The notes: generated from the sequence alone by a model not told the origin. DNA of 64,000 nucleotides from Isoetes taiwanensis (GCA_021234155.1 JAJEKV010000003.1:34393166-34457165); one strand, 5' to 3'. Shown: positions 45,765 to 58,332, counted from the first letter of the stretch. Translations and numbers: made by a program.

Positions 45765-46015
45765 GTAGATAGAAAAAAGGAAAAACAGGGAATAGAAAAG
45801 TAAAAAAGGAAGAAACAAAGGAAAAAGAGGTGGAGAAAGGGTGAAATAGGAAAAAGGAAAGGGCATGCAAAAATAAGAAAAAAGAGAATGTGAAATTAGA
45901 AAAATATAAACATTGAATGGGAAAAACAAAAAAAAGGGAAAAGGAATATGGTAGAGATAGAATAGTGGAAAAAGAAAAAAGGTAAATGGTGGAAAAGGGG
46001 AAAGGGAAATATCAA
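45765..46015. repeat. Second polypurine tract, ~250 bp
   Basis: The plus strand is mostly A and G (GGAAAAAGG words), similar in style to 26350-27106. It lies about 100 bp inside the plus-strand Helitron 3' end at 46124. Confidence 0.75.
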
Positions 46016-46095
46016 ATCCTCTTAATTGTGTGATTTCAAGATGTAAATTAATTTAACAATTTGCTCAAGAGTGTATCATTTACAGTTCCTAGCTA

Positions 46096-46124
46096 TGTCC
46101 AGCAATGCTGGGCTCCATTTCTAG
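46096..46124 (+). mobile_element. Helitron I 3' terminus, plus strand
   Basis: GTCCAGC-AAT-GCTGGGC hairpin (46097-46113), then TCCATTT and CTAG|T (46121-46124). This is the only clear canonical plus-strand Helitron end in the window. Its 5' end was not located to the left, so the element's extent is unknown. Confidence 0.7.
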
Positions 46125-48250
46125 TAATTCTTATACAATGGTGTCTTGAAATATTCATGTTATTAGGGCATCAATTGTGGCCGTCGATTTTGCAAGGTAT
46201 TGATTTTAGCTAAAAAGCTTTCGTTTGAAGCAACCGAGGAATTCTTGAGCACCACCGGGATCAAGTATCCAAAGTTAAAGGCAAGCAACTAGAACCCACA
46301 CCATACTCATGTGAACACTAGTCGGATTTAAATCATTTAATTGCCAAGTCCAACAGCTCCTCCATAGAGTCTTTGTAATAATTTGCCTGCCGCCAACGCT
46401 CTGAAGGTCGTGAATGGTAGGCGATTGCCAAGGTATGCTCTACAAATGCTCATCACCGCCATAACCCAGGTAATAAAAAATTTCGTGTTTTTTTTTGTTG
46501 CGTCTCTCTGGCTATGGCGTCCAGCCCATTTTGAAGCAGGTCACAGCTTTCTATTGTGGTTTTTTGGCCCTTGCCTTTTAGCAACTTTCTGCTATGCAAA
46601 GTGCTGGAAGGTCACCACCAGATGCTCCAAGCTCAGATCCTGCACGGTCAGATTTTCTACATGCACCATAATAGGTGGTTGCTTAAACTTTTCCTTCCTT
46701 CCACTCACATTTTTTCTTCCCTTTTTCTACGTCTTCATCAATGTATATTCTGTCAGGTTATTTTGATTCACCTTCTCCATAGCTTGCGGGACTTGGCCCT
46801 TCGCTTCGTCTTCTCCATGGCTTGCTAGACTTGGCCTGTGAGCTCTTCATACTCCTGAGAACTGTGTGAATAGAGCTATAATAGGTCTCAATCCTTCTAC
46901 CATACTGGCCTTCTCACATTTAAGCCTAAACCCTTTAATTCAATATATTAATGGGGCATTTCTATCCCTTATCACTATTGTTTTGTGGAAAGAGGCAAAA
47001 ATGTTGTCTCTTCCAGAGTTATTAGGAGTTTATGTTCAAATTCTTTGATATTGCATTAACAATCAAAGCAAGGATTTGTCTCTGCCATCAAAGAATATTT
47101 CAGTTTACAGTAGCATCAGCACAAATAGCTCCCATTTGCTAAAGCTTTCTTCGGAGGAATATCAAAGCATTGAACACTTCACAGGTGACATGCTTTACAG
47201 AATAGAATAGAATGATTTTTACCGTCCACGGATTTTGATAGTTTTGATGAGGACCTCAAAATTTTCTATGAACTCCTCTTCTAAAGTAAAGGGTAGGAAC
47301 ACATGCTTGACCAGTTAGAACCCAATCCAGATTAGTCGAATGTCCAAGAAAAACTTAATTAATTGGGCACTGCTGCATATAGAACATACCAGAACACTAA
47401 AAATAATGCCAAATTTGAACAGCTAATTGGTTGTTTTGGCACATTACATGTATACGCAATCTGTTGACACATTTATAGAGTGGTAAGATGCTTTTGAGCA
47501 ATATTGATTTAGCTTAGAAATGAATGTTATTGATCATGTAGCAATGGACCTTACTTTTCTCCAAGATGCTTTATATTGATTTGTAAATGACGCTTTTATA
47601 CCGGAACCTTCCTTCGGCAACAACCCAAAAATAATTAATGACATATCGAGAAACAGAAAGAAGGAAATTATGATTAATGGTGATGAACAAAGCACATCTT
47701 CCTGGCTTCATTTTCTGTAAGTAAATTCATCATTATCATAAGGAAAATTCAATTGCCTAAATAGCTACAAAGAAAAAGACCTAATTGTACTTGAAAACAA
47801 AATCTAAGAATAATTTGACAGGCATGCAAAAGGAACACCCAATTAATATCACTAATTTCATGCAATAGATTCTTCATCGGCTATAAGGATTGGTGCACAA
47901 ACCGAGCCCTGAATGTCGGCCTGCTTTGAATCATGAAGAAAGGATCTTAGCATTGCATGGCTATGTTCCCAACTCCCAGAGATAACCCACCAAGCATGGC
48001 AATCGCAGCAGCAGGACCAGTGTCCTGAAAATGTCTTACAAACTCTTCCAATTTGGGCTGAGAAGCCTTGGTGCAGGCCAAAACTCTGGATTTAGGGATT
48101 TCGACTCGCTTTTATAACTATTTAAGGCAAACAAACGAAGTGCCTCTGGGCTCCCAAATTGGCTAATTATTTGCCCAAAAATACTGGCCTTTAAAAGTTC
48201 TATATCCAAGAGAAACAAAGGTAAAAACTTACCACTTAATTTCTCAAAAA
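46125..48250. other. AT-rich DNA, no supportable gene
   Basis: The plus-strand frame at 46383-46766 (127 codons) has no recognisable domain and an unlikely T-rich composition. The remainder shows no repeats or motifs I can support. Confidence 0.4.
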
Positions 48251-48580
48251 ATGGTTCTAGCCTCCCTTCTCACAGAAATAAAAAATCACAGAAATTTGAG
48301 CTCCCCAAGCCGCTTCTGCAGAGCACAACCCGCATTTAGGTTGAGATCTAGACGAGCCAAAACTAATCCAGAGAGATTAGGGCGCAAGTGTAGAACTCAA
48401 GAACAGCTAGTCAAAAAGGTCCGTTTAGCAAAGGAATTTGAGGTAAAGGCTAGTAGTGGCACTTACTCTGCTGCCCTGTTCAAGAAAGATAGAATAAAGT
48501 GGCAGAAAAGAAAGAATAAGGCTATTCGCGCAGAAGATTTGTGCTGGAGTATTTGCTCTGTTCCTCAGAAAAGGAGATGA
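48251..48580 (+). other. Basic 109-codon open frame, unidentified
   Basis: Encodes a lysine/arginine-rich protein (RLRSRRAKTNPERLGRKCRT, then KDRIKWQKRKNKAIR). Composition is coding-like and the frame is clean from ATG to stop. No family recognised; it may be a captured exon or a small host ORF. No TATA box or terminator is evident. Confidence 0.3.
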
Positions 48581-48831
48581 TGGAGGATTAAAATAATTAA
48601 GTTAACAAGGTGCTGCGCACGGAGGGTTGCCCTCAAGTGCCCCGATGGTGGGTTTGCTTTTTTTTTTTGTCGTAATTTCGTGTTGGAATTCGAGGAAACA
48701 CCTTGTATTAAGCCAGAACAAGAAATTCCGAGGCCATATCCCTACTTAAAAGGGCAATGGCAAAGAATTTGCGATGACATGGGCTAGATAACGTCCTCCC
48801 ATGAGGCGTTACGGCTCAAGAAAATGGCCGA

Positions 48832-48890
48832 GTGGCCATGTGGCGAGAAATTCCTACCGTATGGCTCGAATTTCTTGGCCACATGGCCAC
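48832..48890. repeat. Imperfect hairpin, ~22-bp arms
   Basis: The left arm GTGGCCATGTGGCGAGAAATTC pairs with the right arm GAATTTCTTGGCCACATGGC plus CAC, with one small bulge and a 14-base loop. It sits in a GC-richer 250-bp island (48600-48900). It resembles a foldback that could give a small RNA, or the junction of a MITE. Confidence 0.6.
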
Positions 48891-48899
48891 GACGGATCT

Positions 48900-51800
48900 T
48901 CCGAGAGAATACTCGATTGAAGCATTTTAGCATATAAACTAGGTTGGGAGATGGAATTGCACGTGTTTATGGATCAAGTTAGCCATTGTACACATCCAAA
49001 TTGTACATACATACTAAAAGTTAGCCATTGTACCCACATTCATGACGTTGTAAATATATCACAAAGCAAGCTTAGATGGAATTCATATATGATGATAAAC
49101 ATCACAAGCACTGTTTCGAGTTATCGTAAAACATTGACACATCCATGGTGCCAAGAATACTAACAGTTTCAAATTCCTACATTGTAAATAATTGTCATAC
49201 TGAAAGTGATCACCATTGACCGCCATTTGTAGATTTATTTTTTATAAGGCTTGAAAATGAGTTTTTCCAGGACAATCCCAATTCTTAATAGTGCTGATGC
49301 TTTAGAATGTCTGCAAGAAAATAGTAAAGCCTGCATCATGAGTTAAAGGCCTGGTGACCTTATTATTTCTCTGGAATATTCCACATGAAATTAGCTATCA
49401 ATATTTTGCTGTGTAAGGCCCTCCTCCTTTGTCTTTTACATTTTTACCATGCTATGCATTATCTTTTGCATTGTGGGATGATGAAATATTATTTCCACCA
49501 AAAGCTTAGTAAATGAAAGTGATAGTTTTCACGCCATCCTGTCATGTTTTATTGAAATGAATTGGCAGGCCCTCGTTAACTTTGAGACTAATGGGAGATT
49601 GCTGGCACTTAATGTACAATACTAACACTTTCGAGTTGTAGGTTAAGGTTCAAGCTTACAAAGTGGCTTCTCCAAAAGATGTATGAGGCTGCCACTAATT
49701 ATACAATCCTTAATAACACCTTCCACATCCACTTCCATATCCAAATATTGGAATAAATCCCATAAATTGTATTACTAATGGCGCCATACACAACAGGCTT
49801 ATTACCTCTTTTTATTCGACAATATCTCCTTGACTCGCACCTTGCAGATCCAAATTGGAGTAGCTGTGTGTTCTGCTGGAATGACTTGGTGGTGGGTGAT
49901 AATGTGTCCATAATTCAGACTTACATTCTTGAAGGTGCCGCCAGCCCCAAGCATCCTCCGAGATATATTTAGTAACTTGCTTCACATTCAAATAGTTTTC
50001 TAGGCCCCCGCTCAAGAAAAATACTCTTTAGTACCCCACATATTTGTTGTGCCAAAGCGAAGTTGAAACTTACCATTTTCCTAACTCACGAAAAACCACA
50101 AGTTTTTGATCCACCCCATGGAGCTTGAACAAATAAAAACGGGCCGAGAACAATTGATCCATACTATGCCCGCTTGCAAAGCCTCGTGATTAAACTCTCT
50201 CTGTTCACATATTTTCCCTCCGTAAATTAAAAATAACTTTATCGAGCCCATGATACCTCCGGAGACACGCTTACATCTTTCATTGTCTTTTTGAGATTAC
50301 CGCACCGCTAATCCATACCTAAATAGCAAAGTACAAGAAACTCGCCTATAAGTACACTTCTTAAAGCAACTCCTTATTGTAATCAGAAATCACTATTGCA
50401 CTATAAATATCAACTCATACTTGTAAGTTTAGTTAGTACAAATGAAAAAAACATACCGTGAGTCATTTGCTAATTGAATTGCTTCCTCTTACCAAAAAAG
50501 GTGTTACCGCAAGAGACAGACCAAATACTTCTTCTTTCTATATCCAAGCATTTGTGGTGTTACTTCCCTAATATTGTTGCTTCCACAAAGTATCCCTTCT
50601 CTAAGTTCTACAAATTAAACAAAATTCAAGGTAAGTTTCTTCATCATGAAAGCCCTAGCAATATTGAAAACTCTCTTATGCAACTCAATCACATCCGCTC
50701 CTTACACTATGAACAATGATGAAAATTAAAATTGAAAACTAACTTACACGAGGACGCCTACCACCACAAAGCAATGTGGCCCTTCTCTTTTTACTTGCGC
50801 CGATGTGCTTGAGAACCTTTTTTAGTAATTTGTAGTAAACATGCTTGTCAAAATAAGAAACCCAATAAATAGAACAATATTGCATGTGCCATTTACCGTC
50901 CTTCACTCACAATTGGCCCAAGCCTCTGAGTCCTTCTCCAATGGATTAGACACCTTTATGCTCTTTGTCCATTCAACAAGCCGATTAGTGAATTCAGAAC
51001 GGCAACACCAAATGCAATAGTTTCCTATAGGAAATCACACTATTCTCAATTATTCCCTAAGAAGTTTGAGGTCAAATTTAGCAAAATAATGAAGTGCTAC
51101 CTGGACCAGGAGCCTAGATGTTGCACTACAAATCTGTCCATTTGTCCAAAATGCTCCAAACATAGTCCACTCAACAAATTGTTATTGAACCGACAATGAA
51201 TGCCATAATATAGACAGAACAAATATCTATTGCAATAATAGGAGGATCACCATAAATGGAAGGCCCATCTCTGCAATCTCAGACAATTACCTTTTATAGA
51301 CAAGGTAGAAACTAAAACCATTTCAATAGACTGGGGACTAGTATAAATGCAGGCTGTGATTGTTCAAGCATATGCTTAAACAAGCACCCTCTAACAACAT
51401 AATTTTAGCGAGGAACAACTAATCATCCTGAACATATTTGCATTGGAGTCATTGCCAGAATCCACCTTCCTCGCACCGCAGTGGGCTGTCCGTCAAAATG
51501 TGCTTTAAGAAGACATCCATAGCTTACAGTAATAACAATGACGGAGACACGACAAAGAAATATTCTCATCCAGATCCAATCTTAACACACATTCGCAGAT
51601 GAAAACTGAGATTATTGAATCACAATGGACAGCATCTTATTAAATTGATAACCAGAAAACAAAGTACGTTGAACTTTCTAGTCTATAATTCACAAAGAAT
51701 TAGAATCAAAAGTGTGATTATCAGCCAATGGCAAGTAGCATAAGATTGGAACAAGGCCATGCAGATGAATGATGTCTTGCACCTTCGACATAGTTTTGAT

Positions 51801-52280
51801 GTAACACAAATCCCCAATTGTGTGCAAGAATGTTCCATCTAGAAACCGAAAAAGTTATGCAAAATTTAAAGCATATCGTCTAGTACCTTTATCAATATCT
51901 GCATCATCAAAGACAATGATAGGACTTTTGCCGCCAAGTTCCAAGGTAACAGGCTGGAAAAAGAAGCAAAGAAGCACAATAATTGTGACGAAATAGCCTT
52001 AGGTATAATGGATGATTATTAGAATAACCATGGAAGCAGTGGCATTCTCCAAGCTCATTATTGCGTATGCCATGGCCGCTGCATTGCTTATGGAAGGATA
52101 TGTTGTGAAGGTTCTGCATGCATTAAAAATCTTTTGAATTTGAGCTTGTTAGAGGTTCACTTGTTACATATGCACATTTCGTTAACTAGCTAAGCCACCA
52201 AAGAAATGTAAGTAGGATTCAAGATGAAAAAAGCCAACCTTAGTGATCTTCGTGTTCCTAATCTTCAATAAATGGTTCAA
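48900..52280. other. AT-rich DNA, no supportable gene
   Basis: Short frames only (for example 49778-49972 plus and 49812-50015 minus, antisense to each other). The GC and codon pattern at 49760-49970 is slightly coding-like, but I recognise nothing. Confidence 0.4.
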
Positions 52281-52800
52281 TATGTGATGACGGGGTTTTA
52301 AGAATCATTTCCAAATCAAAAGGTCGATGTCGCCAAATGTAAGAAGATGCGATACCGATCTTCAAGGCATACCGTCGGGGTCCGAGAGTCGAGAAAGGAC
52401 GCCAATTTCACATTCAAAGGTTGTTACTTACTACAAAATCGTGGCCGAGCATATAGAATTGCGATTTTCGCCCATTGCCGTGGAAGACTCCATCGAAAGC
52501 CGAATATCTCGAACCCCCGCGGTCTATTAAACCGGTTAGCCGGTTTTCTTAAGTCGCCGCCCGACAACAACAAACACCGCCAATTTACACCCAATAGCTT
52601 GTTTTTAGCAGTCATCGGCATATTCCTGGCATATACTAGCATATGCTTAGAATATGCCATAAACCCATATAAACAAGGGCTTGCCCCCCTAGGGGCAACC
52701 CAAAACGCCCATTTCGACCCACAAGAAGAATAAGAATAAGAATAGTTTCGTCCACTGAGACCAATCGGCCTATGGGACCCATCATATAAAGCTGTAAATT
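52281..52800. mobile_element. LTR-like GC-richer segment (fossil, tentative)
   Basis: Begins TGTGATGACGGGG and has sharp GC contrast. It includes GGGCTTGCCCCCCTAGGGGC, which recalls TTGCCCCCCTAGGG inside the probable solo LTR at 28709-30330. No internal domain or matching partner was seen. The boundaries are uncertain. Confidence 0.3.
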
Positions 52801-53580
52801 CTAACAGAGCTACCGAAAGCAATACGTTTGCCATAACTTCAAATTTAACCAGCGAATGGGTTAATGAAAAGACCCTTGTGTTTTCTAGAAATAACACATA
52901 GAGAGCTATGAATGAATGGTCGCCATAGCCATTCTTCCTAGTTCTGCGACCAAAAGCAAGCGTTTTCTCAAATTTTTTGAAATTTTGCACTAGGCTAGCC
53001 CAACGCCAAAAAGGTCAAGGGCCACTGTGAGCCATGCTTGCAGGGCGCGCCTCCCGATTGCAGGGCAAGAAATAGGAAGATCAATAGATTTCTTGAATAG
53101 CAAGAAAGGGGGTCTTCAAACCAATGAAGTGCAAACCAACGCTGCAACGCTGCATACAGTCTTCTCCTTAGAAGCCGTCACTCTTTTTTTTTTCAATTTT
53201 TTTCAAAGACACGTGTCTCTCCCAAAATTTTTTTGCATCAAAGAAAATAAGAAAAAGCAAAAAAGAACATGCTTTAGATAGGAGTGAATAGATAGGCATT
53301 GGAAACTTGAAACGACAAGAGACAAAAATGTAAAGATTATTGTATTTACCTTATATTCATGGATGTAATAATATTTCTACTCTAGTGTGAAGCATGAAAT
53401 GTAAAATTAGACAATTGGTGACGTAGATATTGAACATTTGAGGCCATTTGACCATCAGAATAAGACACAACGTTGGCACTGCCCCTTAGGCCCTACCCAT
53501 TCACGAGACATTGCTTGTTGTTGTCTTATGATTAATAACACCACATTGCTTGTTATAATATAAGAAGATAGGATTTCCGA
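52801..53580. other. No recognisable gene
   Basis: Contains a small direct repeat (TTGCAGGGC at 53028 and 53059) and a T-rich run. The 188-codon minus-strand frame over 52424-52990 crosses the LTR-like segment and is not judged to be a gene. Confidence 0.4.
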
Positions 53581-53589
53581 GTCATAATA

Positions 53590-53650
53590 ATTATACAAGA
53601 AATTTATCGCGGCGGCCAAGGCCGCCGCGAACATTTCTCTTTACCGACTT
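53590..53650. repeat. GC-rich palindrome, second copy
   Basis: CGCGGCGGCC-AA-GGCCGCCGCG (53608-53629) is perfect. The flanks AAGAAATTTAT and GAACATTTCTCTT extend the pairing imperfectly. The inverse of this ~50-bp block matches 20590-20640, so it is a dispersed element and not a local accident. Confidence 0.8.
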
Positions 53651-55500
53651 GGTGCAATTCAAAATCCAAATAATATAGAGGGAGTTTCAAGATAAATTTT
53701 TTTTTACTAAACAATCTGTTGATTAGTAAGTTAATGTCAGTCTATTAATTCATAGGCAAGAGCAGCTAAACCTGTGAAACCATTGAATGGGTTGGTGAAT
53801 TCAGTTTTTAAGAGCTTAAAAAACTATGCCCCTAAAACAATAATGTACAACAATTGTCTATGTGCTTCATTTAGCTCTACTGATATGCTACTACACCTGA
53901 CCATTGCTAAATGTTGGCCATCAAATACTCTATTAGCTTTTGGCCTTTGATGTTGAATGTATAAGGTGTGGTGTTGATAGATGCAATCTATTAACACGTT
54001 TGGAACAAATTGATGTAACATCAAAGTTTATTCAAAATTTATTGCATCTCATAGACATTTATATAAAATAAAAGTTCTTGTTCTTGCCCTCTACATATAA
54101 TAATGTCGTCCAATTAGCCATCTTCATATGTTCTGGGCAATAGCTGTTGCTTGATTCTTGCTTGTGGCTATTAGACGTTTTCTGTTGCTTGATTCTTTCT
54201 TGTGGCTATTAGATGTTCGCCTTATAAAGAGGTTCCTCATGTTAGTTTTGGTGCTGAATGATTTTTTAATCCTAGAATTTCTTCTAGTCAAAGTACTCTA
54301 ATAAAATAGTTCGAAAAAAATATTTCACCACTCTAATGAGATTTATTTCTGAAAAGTGATCTCCAATAAATCATAGCTTGGTAATATGTGCCATGTTTGC
54401 TAAACGTATGCCTTCACAAGGAACAAAGACAATGTCTCTCTTGAGCTTCTATAGAAGAGAATGATCTTAATATAGCAAAGGATTTTTTCTTTTGAAAGCG
54501 GGTTTGCTCATGTTTGCTTGGATCCTTGTAGTCATTCTGCTTTCTTTGAGTCATAAGTTCTATAAATTGATAGATCATTTTGGACGTACCATAACATGAA
54601 CTTTACTTGGCATTTCTCCTCCCTCTTGTTTGATTACCAATCAACAATTGTTCATTGTCTTCAAATATAATTCTCACTCCAAGCTTCCCCTATAAAACCG
54701 ATAATCCAAAACTAGCTCTATATAGAAAGTTTGGCTCATGCATGCCTAGTGTTTGGCAGAATGAACTTATCTCCGAACTTAGGATGTAGGCTTAAATTGG
54801 GACAGAAGCAACATATATTGACATGCTTACGGATAGAGATAGCGAATGCCCTGGCTGGACCATCGACATGCTTCTCGAGCTAGTTTAAGCTGGGCCCCTA
54901 GCTCCAGAAATACAATATTCCGGCCTTTCCATGAATTTCAATAGGTTTGAGAAGATTCACAGATCATTTTTACCCTGCTGGAAATTCGAATCCAGGCTTC
55001 TGGATTCCCTACAACTCTGCCCAAAAGCTTCTGATTATGCCCAAACAACCACATCTAGCACAATTTTGGCCTATTCTAGGACTAATTTGAGTTTTTTGGG
55101 CAGTTCTGAGACTATTCCCATGGCCACAACTCGGTCTCGTCCTTCTGGCAGTTACAAAAGAACTCACAATTATAATGTACAATGCAAAGCAACAAATTAA
55201 AAAACAGGCACCATATCTTATATGAAGCTTCCTATAGTTTTGGTGAATTGAGAAACGCAAAAAGATGTAAGATTGACCTACAAAAATCCCTAGAGAAATT
55301 CACAAAAAATGTAAGATTGATCTACAAAAATCTTCCTACTTCAGCCTTATACTATCCACAACAAAGCCTACTTTACAATAGATTTACCTTGCTCGATTTA
55401 TTGTGGTGCCATCATGAGAAAATGTCAAGCTCTGTTCATCTGCCGTGTCTAAGAAATAATCTTTAAAAAATATCTGGCAGAATCAGCCATTAAGAGAATC
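53651..55500. other. AT-rich DNA with short duplications, no supportable gene
   Basis: A ~41-bp tandem duplication (CTGTTGCTTGATTCTTGCTT and following) lies at about 54136-54220, and a near-duplicate TGTAAGATTGAYCTACAAAA at 55266 and 55310. Nothing else is firm. Confidence 0.4.
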
Positions 55501-55550
55501 AACGATTAAAACATCCGAGCGATGTGATCCGGATCTATGCTAAATGTACT

Positions 55551-55793
55551 TCAGATCATAAGCAAAGCGGTAAGGAACTTGGCGGGCTTTATATCTCGCG
55601 ATGCTTCTTGGCGAATGTAGTGGGCGAGCCGCCTGCAATGGCGACAACACCAGAGGCCAGGCAGGAGCCAGCAAATAGCATAAGAAAACAGATGGCGACG
55701 GGATCGGCAGCTTGGGCACAAATGGAAGAACCAGATGCAGGTAAGAGACGCCTCACATGTAGATTGAAAGGCATTCACATGAACGAAATTTGA
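55551..55793. other. GC-richer coding-like segment, strand uncertain
   Basis: Both strands are open. Minus gives ICFLMLFAGSCLASGVVAIA, which looks like a hydrophobic segment; plus gives GSAAWAQMEEPDAGKRRL. A captured first exon is possible. Family not recognised. Confidence 0.25.
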
Positions 55794-55897
55794 GACGTTT
55801 GAGCCGGCCGTCTCCGAACTGCTGGAGCAGTTCAGACCAGAGCGTCTTGAACGGCTTGGACGTCCGGCAAAACTTGCCGCTCACATGTGAGGCGTCC

Positions 55898-56107
55898 TGT
55901 TGGGCAAATTCCGGGGTAGAGAAGGTTTGTTCCGGTTGAAACTAAGAATTTCCGATTGAGTTAGCGCATTGCAGGAAAAATTCCGGTAGATTTTTATGCA
56001 TATTTATATAAGAGTAATACAAATTTCCGACGGGGAACTGAAAATATCCGGCTATTTGATGAAAGAGTAGGAAAATTTCCGATTGGGTTTAAAAACTTTG
56101 CCCAACA
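55898..56107. mobile_element. 210-bp MITE candidate
   Basis: Ends TGTTGGGCAAA and TTTGCCCAACA are inverted. The flanking 8-mers AGGCGTCC and CCGCGTCC agree at six of eight positions, compatible with an hAT-type duplication. Inside, the word TTCCG (with ATTTCCGA or AATTCCGG context) occurs about seven times, as subterminal motifs do in hAT elements. No coding capacity. Confidence 0.55.
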
Positions 56108-56115
56108 CCGCGTCC

Positions 56116-57454
56116 CTAGGAAGAACCAGATGCCATAGATCAGCGGCTTGAGAAACTATGGCGTGTAGAATAGGGCGAATCTTCCTGCTCTAATCTGGCC
56201 GCACATGTGGCATCGTGAGACTAACTTAGATTGCGGCGGAGAACACAAAAAATTGAAACTGAATTACATATGTTTAGATAGGATTTCCAGAGTCCTCTTC
56301 ATTCATTTAGGGAGGAATTGCAGATGGCCTCACATGGGACAATCCGATAAGAACATGGCCTCACATCCTTTCTTTTTAGTCCATCCTTTCTTTTTAGTCT
56401 ACTCTTAAACAGAGCTGTTTATAGTGCTGCCAGAGCTTCACATGGCACGATCGGTTCGAATTAAGTAGTCGGCATTAACTACAGGCTTTGCAACAGAAAA
56501 GTGGCCATAACACACGAGCTGCATTTCTGACTTTGTAACAAAAGACATGACACGATCACTTGAAATAGTCGTATTTCTGGATTTATAATGAAAGAATTGC
56601 CACAGCACAGCACATGATCATTCGAAATAGTCTACCTTACCTTTCTGACCCACAACACACGATCCATAAAAAGAAATCCATAAGAACAAATGCAAAGGCA
56701 ATTGGAGCTGACGGTTTTTGTTATGGGCACGATGATTTGAATACATATTATGTATGACTATATAAGCACATGGGTGGAATGGAAGCAACAAAATCCTTTG
56801 AGCCATGGATGTGTCTAAAGAGGATGAGCAATTTAATATCAAGGGCCGATGGAAAGTCACGAAATCGAGGTAGAATCTTTGGATGAGGGTGATAATAAAA
56901 CTGAGAGGTCTTACCCAAAGAACCGCCACGGTCATGTTCGACAAAACTCGAGGGTGATGTAATGCAACCGCCCTTACCATTTGACGCTCATTGTGCAACT
57001 CCGCAATCTAATGCTCACTTTTACGGGCAAAGTCGGAAGTTGATTTTGCAGAAAATATGAAGGTGCGGCTTTAACCTTTGCGAAACCTTTTTCGCCATGT
57101 TCCGCACCGCCAATTTGGTCAAACTCTTAGAATTTACTACCCAATTCCTCTCACTCTCACTTCAAAATCAAAGGTAACGCTACCACCGAATTCCCGCCCA
57201 ATCGAGGCCCACGCCACATTCAATGATGCCTCGCATCACCGCTAGGCACATTCACCGGCTCGCTCGTGCCTTTGCGGTGTCCAGGTATAGGTATACCCCG
57301 ACGGTACCTACAAGGGACCCGGCAAGTGGTCCCACCCTTCCCGCCCATCCCCGATTTTTGATTTAGACAAGAGTTTTTACCGTTATAAGGTTTTCCCTAC
57401 CGGTTTTAATCCTCGAATGGTAATTGTATTTGTCTAAATTGGTTTTATGGAAGA
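56116..57454. other. Mixed spacer; GC-richer block at 57000-57400
   Basis: 56116-56990 is AT-rich with no clear gene (the 126-codon minus frame at 56618-56998 has no recognisable domain). 57000-57400 is C-rich with phrases such as TACCCCGACGGTACC and could be an LTR or host promoter fragment. Not classified. Confidence 0.35.
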
Positions 57455-58044
57455 CTAGAATGGTGCCAAATTGTCGGGCATAAGTTGGAAACCTCAGACA
57501 GATAAGGCATCAAAGATACCGAGGTGTTGCCGCAGCTATTGCAACTCCTCCCTCTTGCCCTTTGTGTTGGTGTTAGTGGATGTTGTGCCATTACTCCATT
57601 CAACTTTATTGTCTTGCAAAGTGCCCCTTGACAATATGGTTGGTTGTGTTCAAGATTCCATTGGTTGGTTGTGTTCCGGAATGTGTTGGTTTTGTATAAG
57701 GCAAAGGTGTATGCTTACATGCGAGGCTCTAGTTAGATATATGCACAAAGTTAAAGCTTATATTAATAGGAGTTGAGCTTTAAAGCTATGTGCATATGAA
57801 CATTGGATTTGTATGTGGAGCTTGTGCCGTGAGAAAATATGATCCAATTAACAGAGGCATAAGGTGTAAATTTGCCATACATTTGGATAGGCTGCCATTT
57901 ATCATGTTGCCCTTAAAAACGTTATGCCCAAAATGCCTTCATACCCTCATTGTATTTGTCTTATGCTTTATGTTGACAATATACATAAGAGTTTTAATTA
58001 TGACATATATGCACATGAACAGAGGTACCCTAGCTTCTTGAATA
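57455..58044 (-). mobile_element. Helitron G, 3' part
   Basis: The minus-strand 3' end at 57455 is CTAG|T. The subterminal sequence (plus strand GGGCATAAGTTGGAAACCTC) matches that of Helitron A (GGGCATAAGTTGAAACCTG), but the hairpin is eroded (TGCCAAATTGTCGGGC). Helitron F appears to be inserted in its body. The 5' end was not found. Confidence 0.6.
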
Positions 58045-58199
58045 ATAGAAAAGTGCCCAGCAATGGCTGGGCTTTCATTGGAAAATAACTACATAAAAGC
58101 GCATTGTAAATTCTTGATGACCTTATGGACGTTGATATTTTGTTGGGCATTCCGAGTAGATGTGATGTTAAGCATTAGAAGCAAGAAGTAGATCATAAA

Positions 58200-58332
58200 G
58201 TGGCGTGAAATGTTTTCAAAAGGAGTTTCTTAACTGGGCACATTGATGGGGAGCAAGAATTAGATCATAAATTGTAGGCGTGAAATGTTTTTGAAAGAAA
58301 TTCCATAACTGGGCACATTGATGTTGATGGGC
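58200..58332. repeat. ~65-bp tandem duplication inside Helitron F
   Basis: Two copies with GGCGTGAAATGTTTT and TAACTGGGCACATTGATG, separated by GGGAGCAAGAATTAGATCAT. Confidence 0.8.

Noticed and set aside
46383-46766. 127-codon ORF as a membrane protein gene
   Set aside because: The hydrophobic runs come from T-rich DNA; no homologous motif, promoter or splice signals.
52424-52990. 188-codon minus-strand ORF
   Set aside because: Crosses an LTR-like GC-rich segment and its boundary; no domain; the plus strand is also open over part of it.
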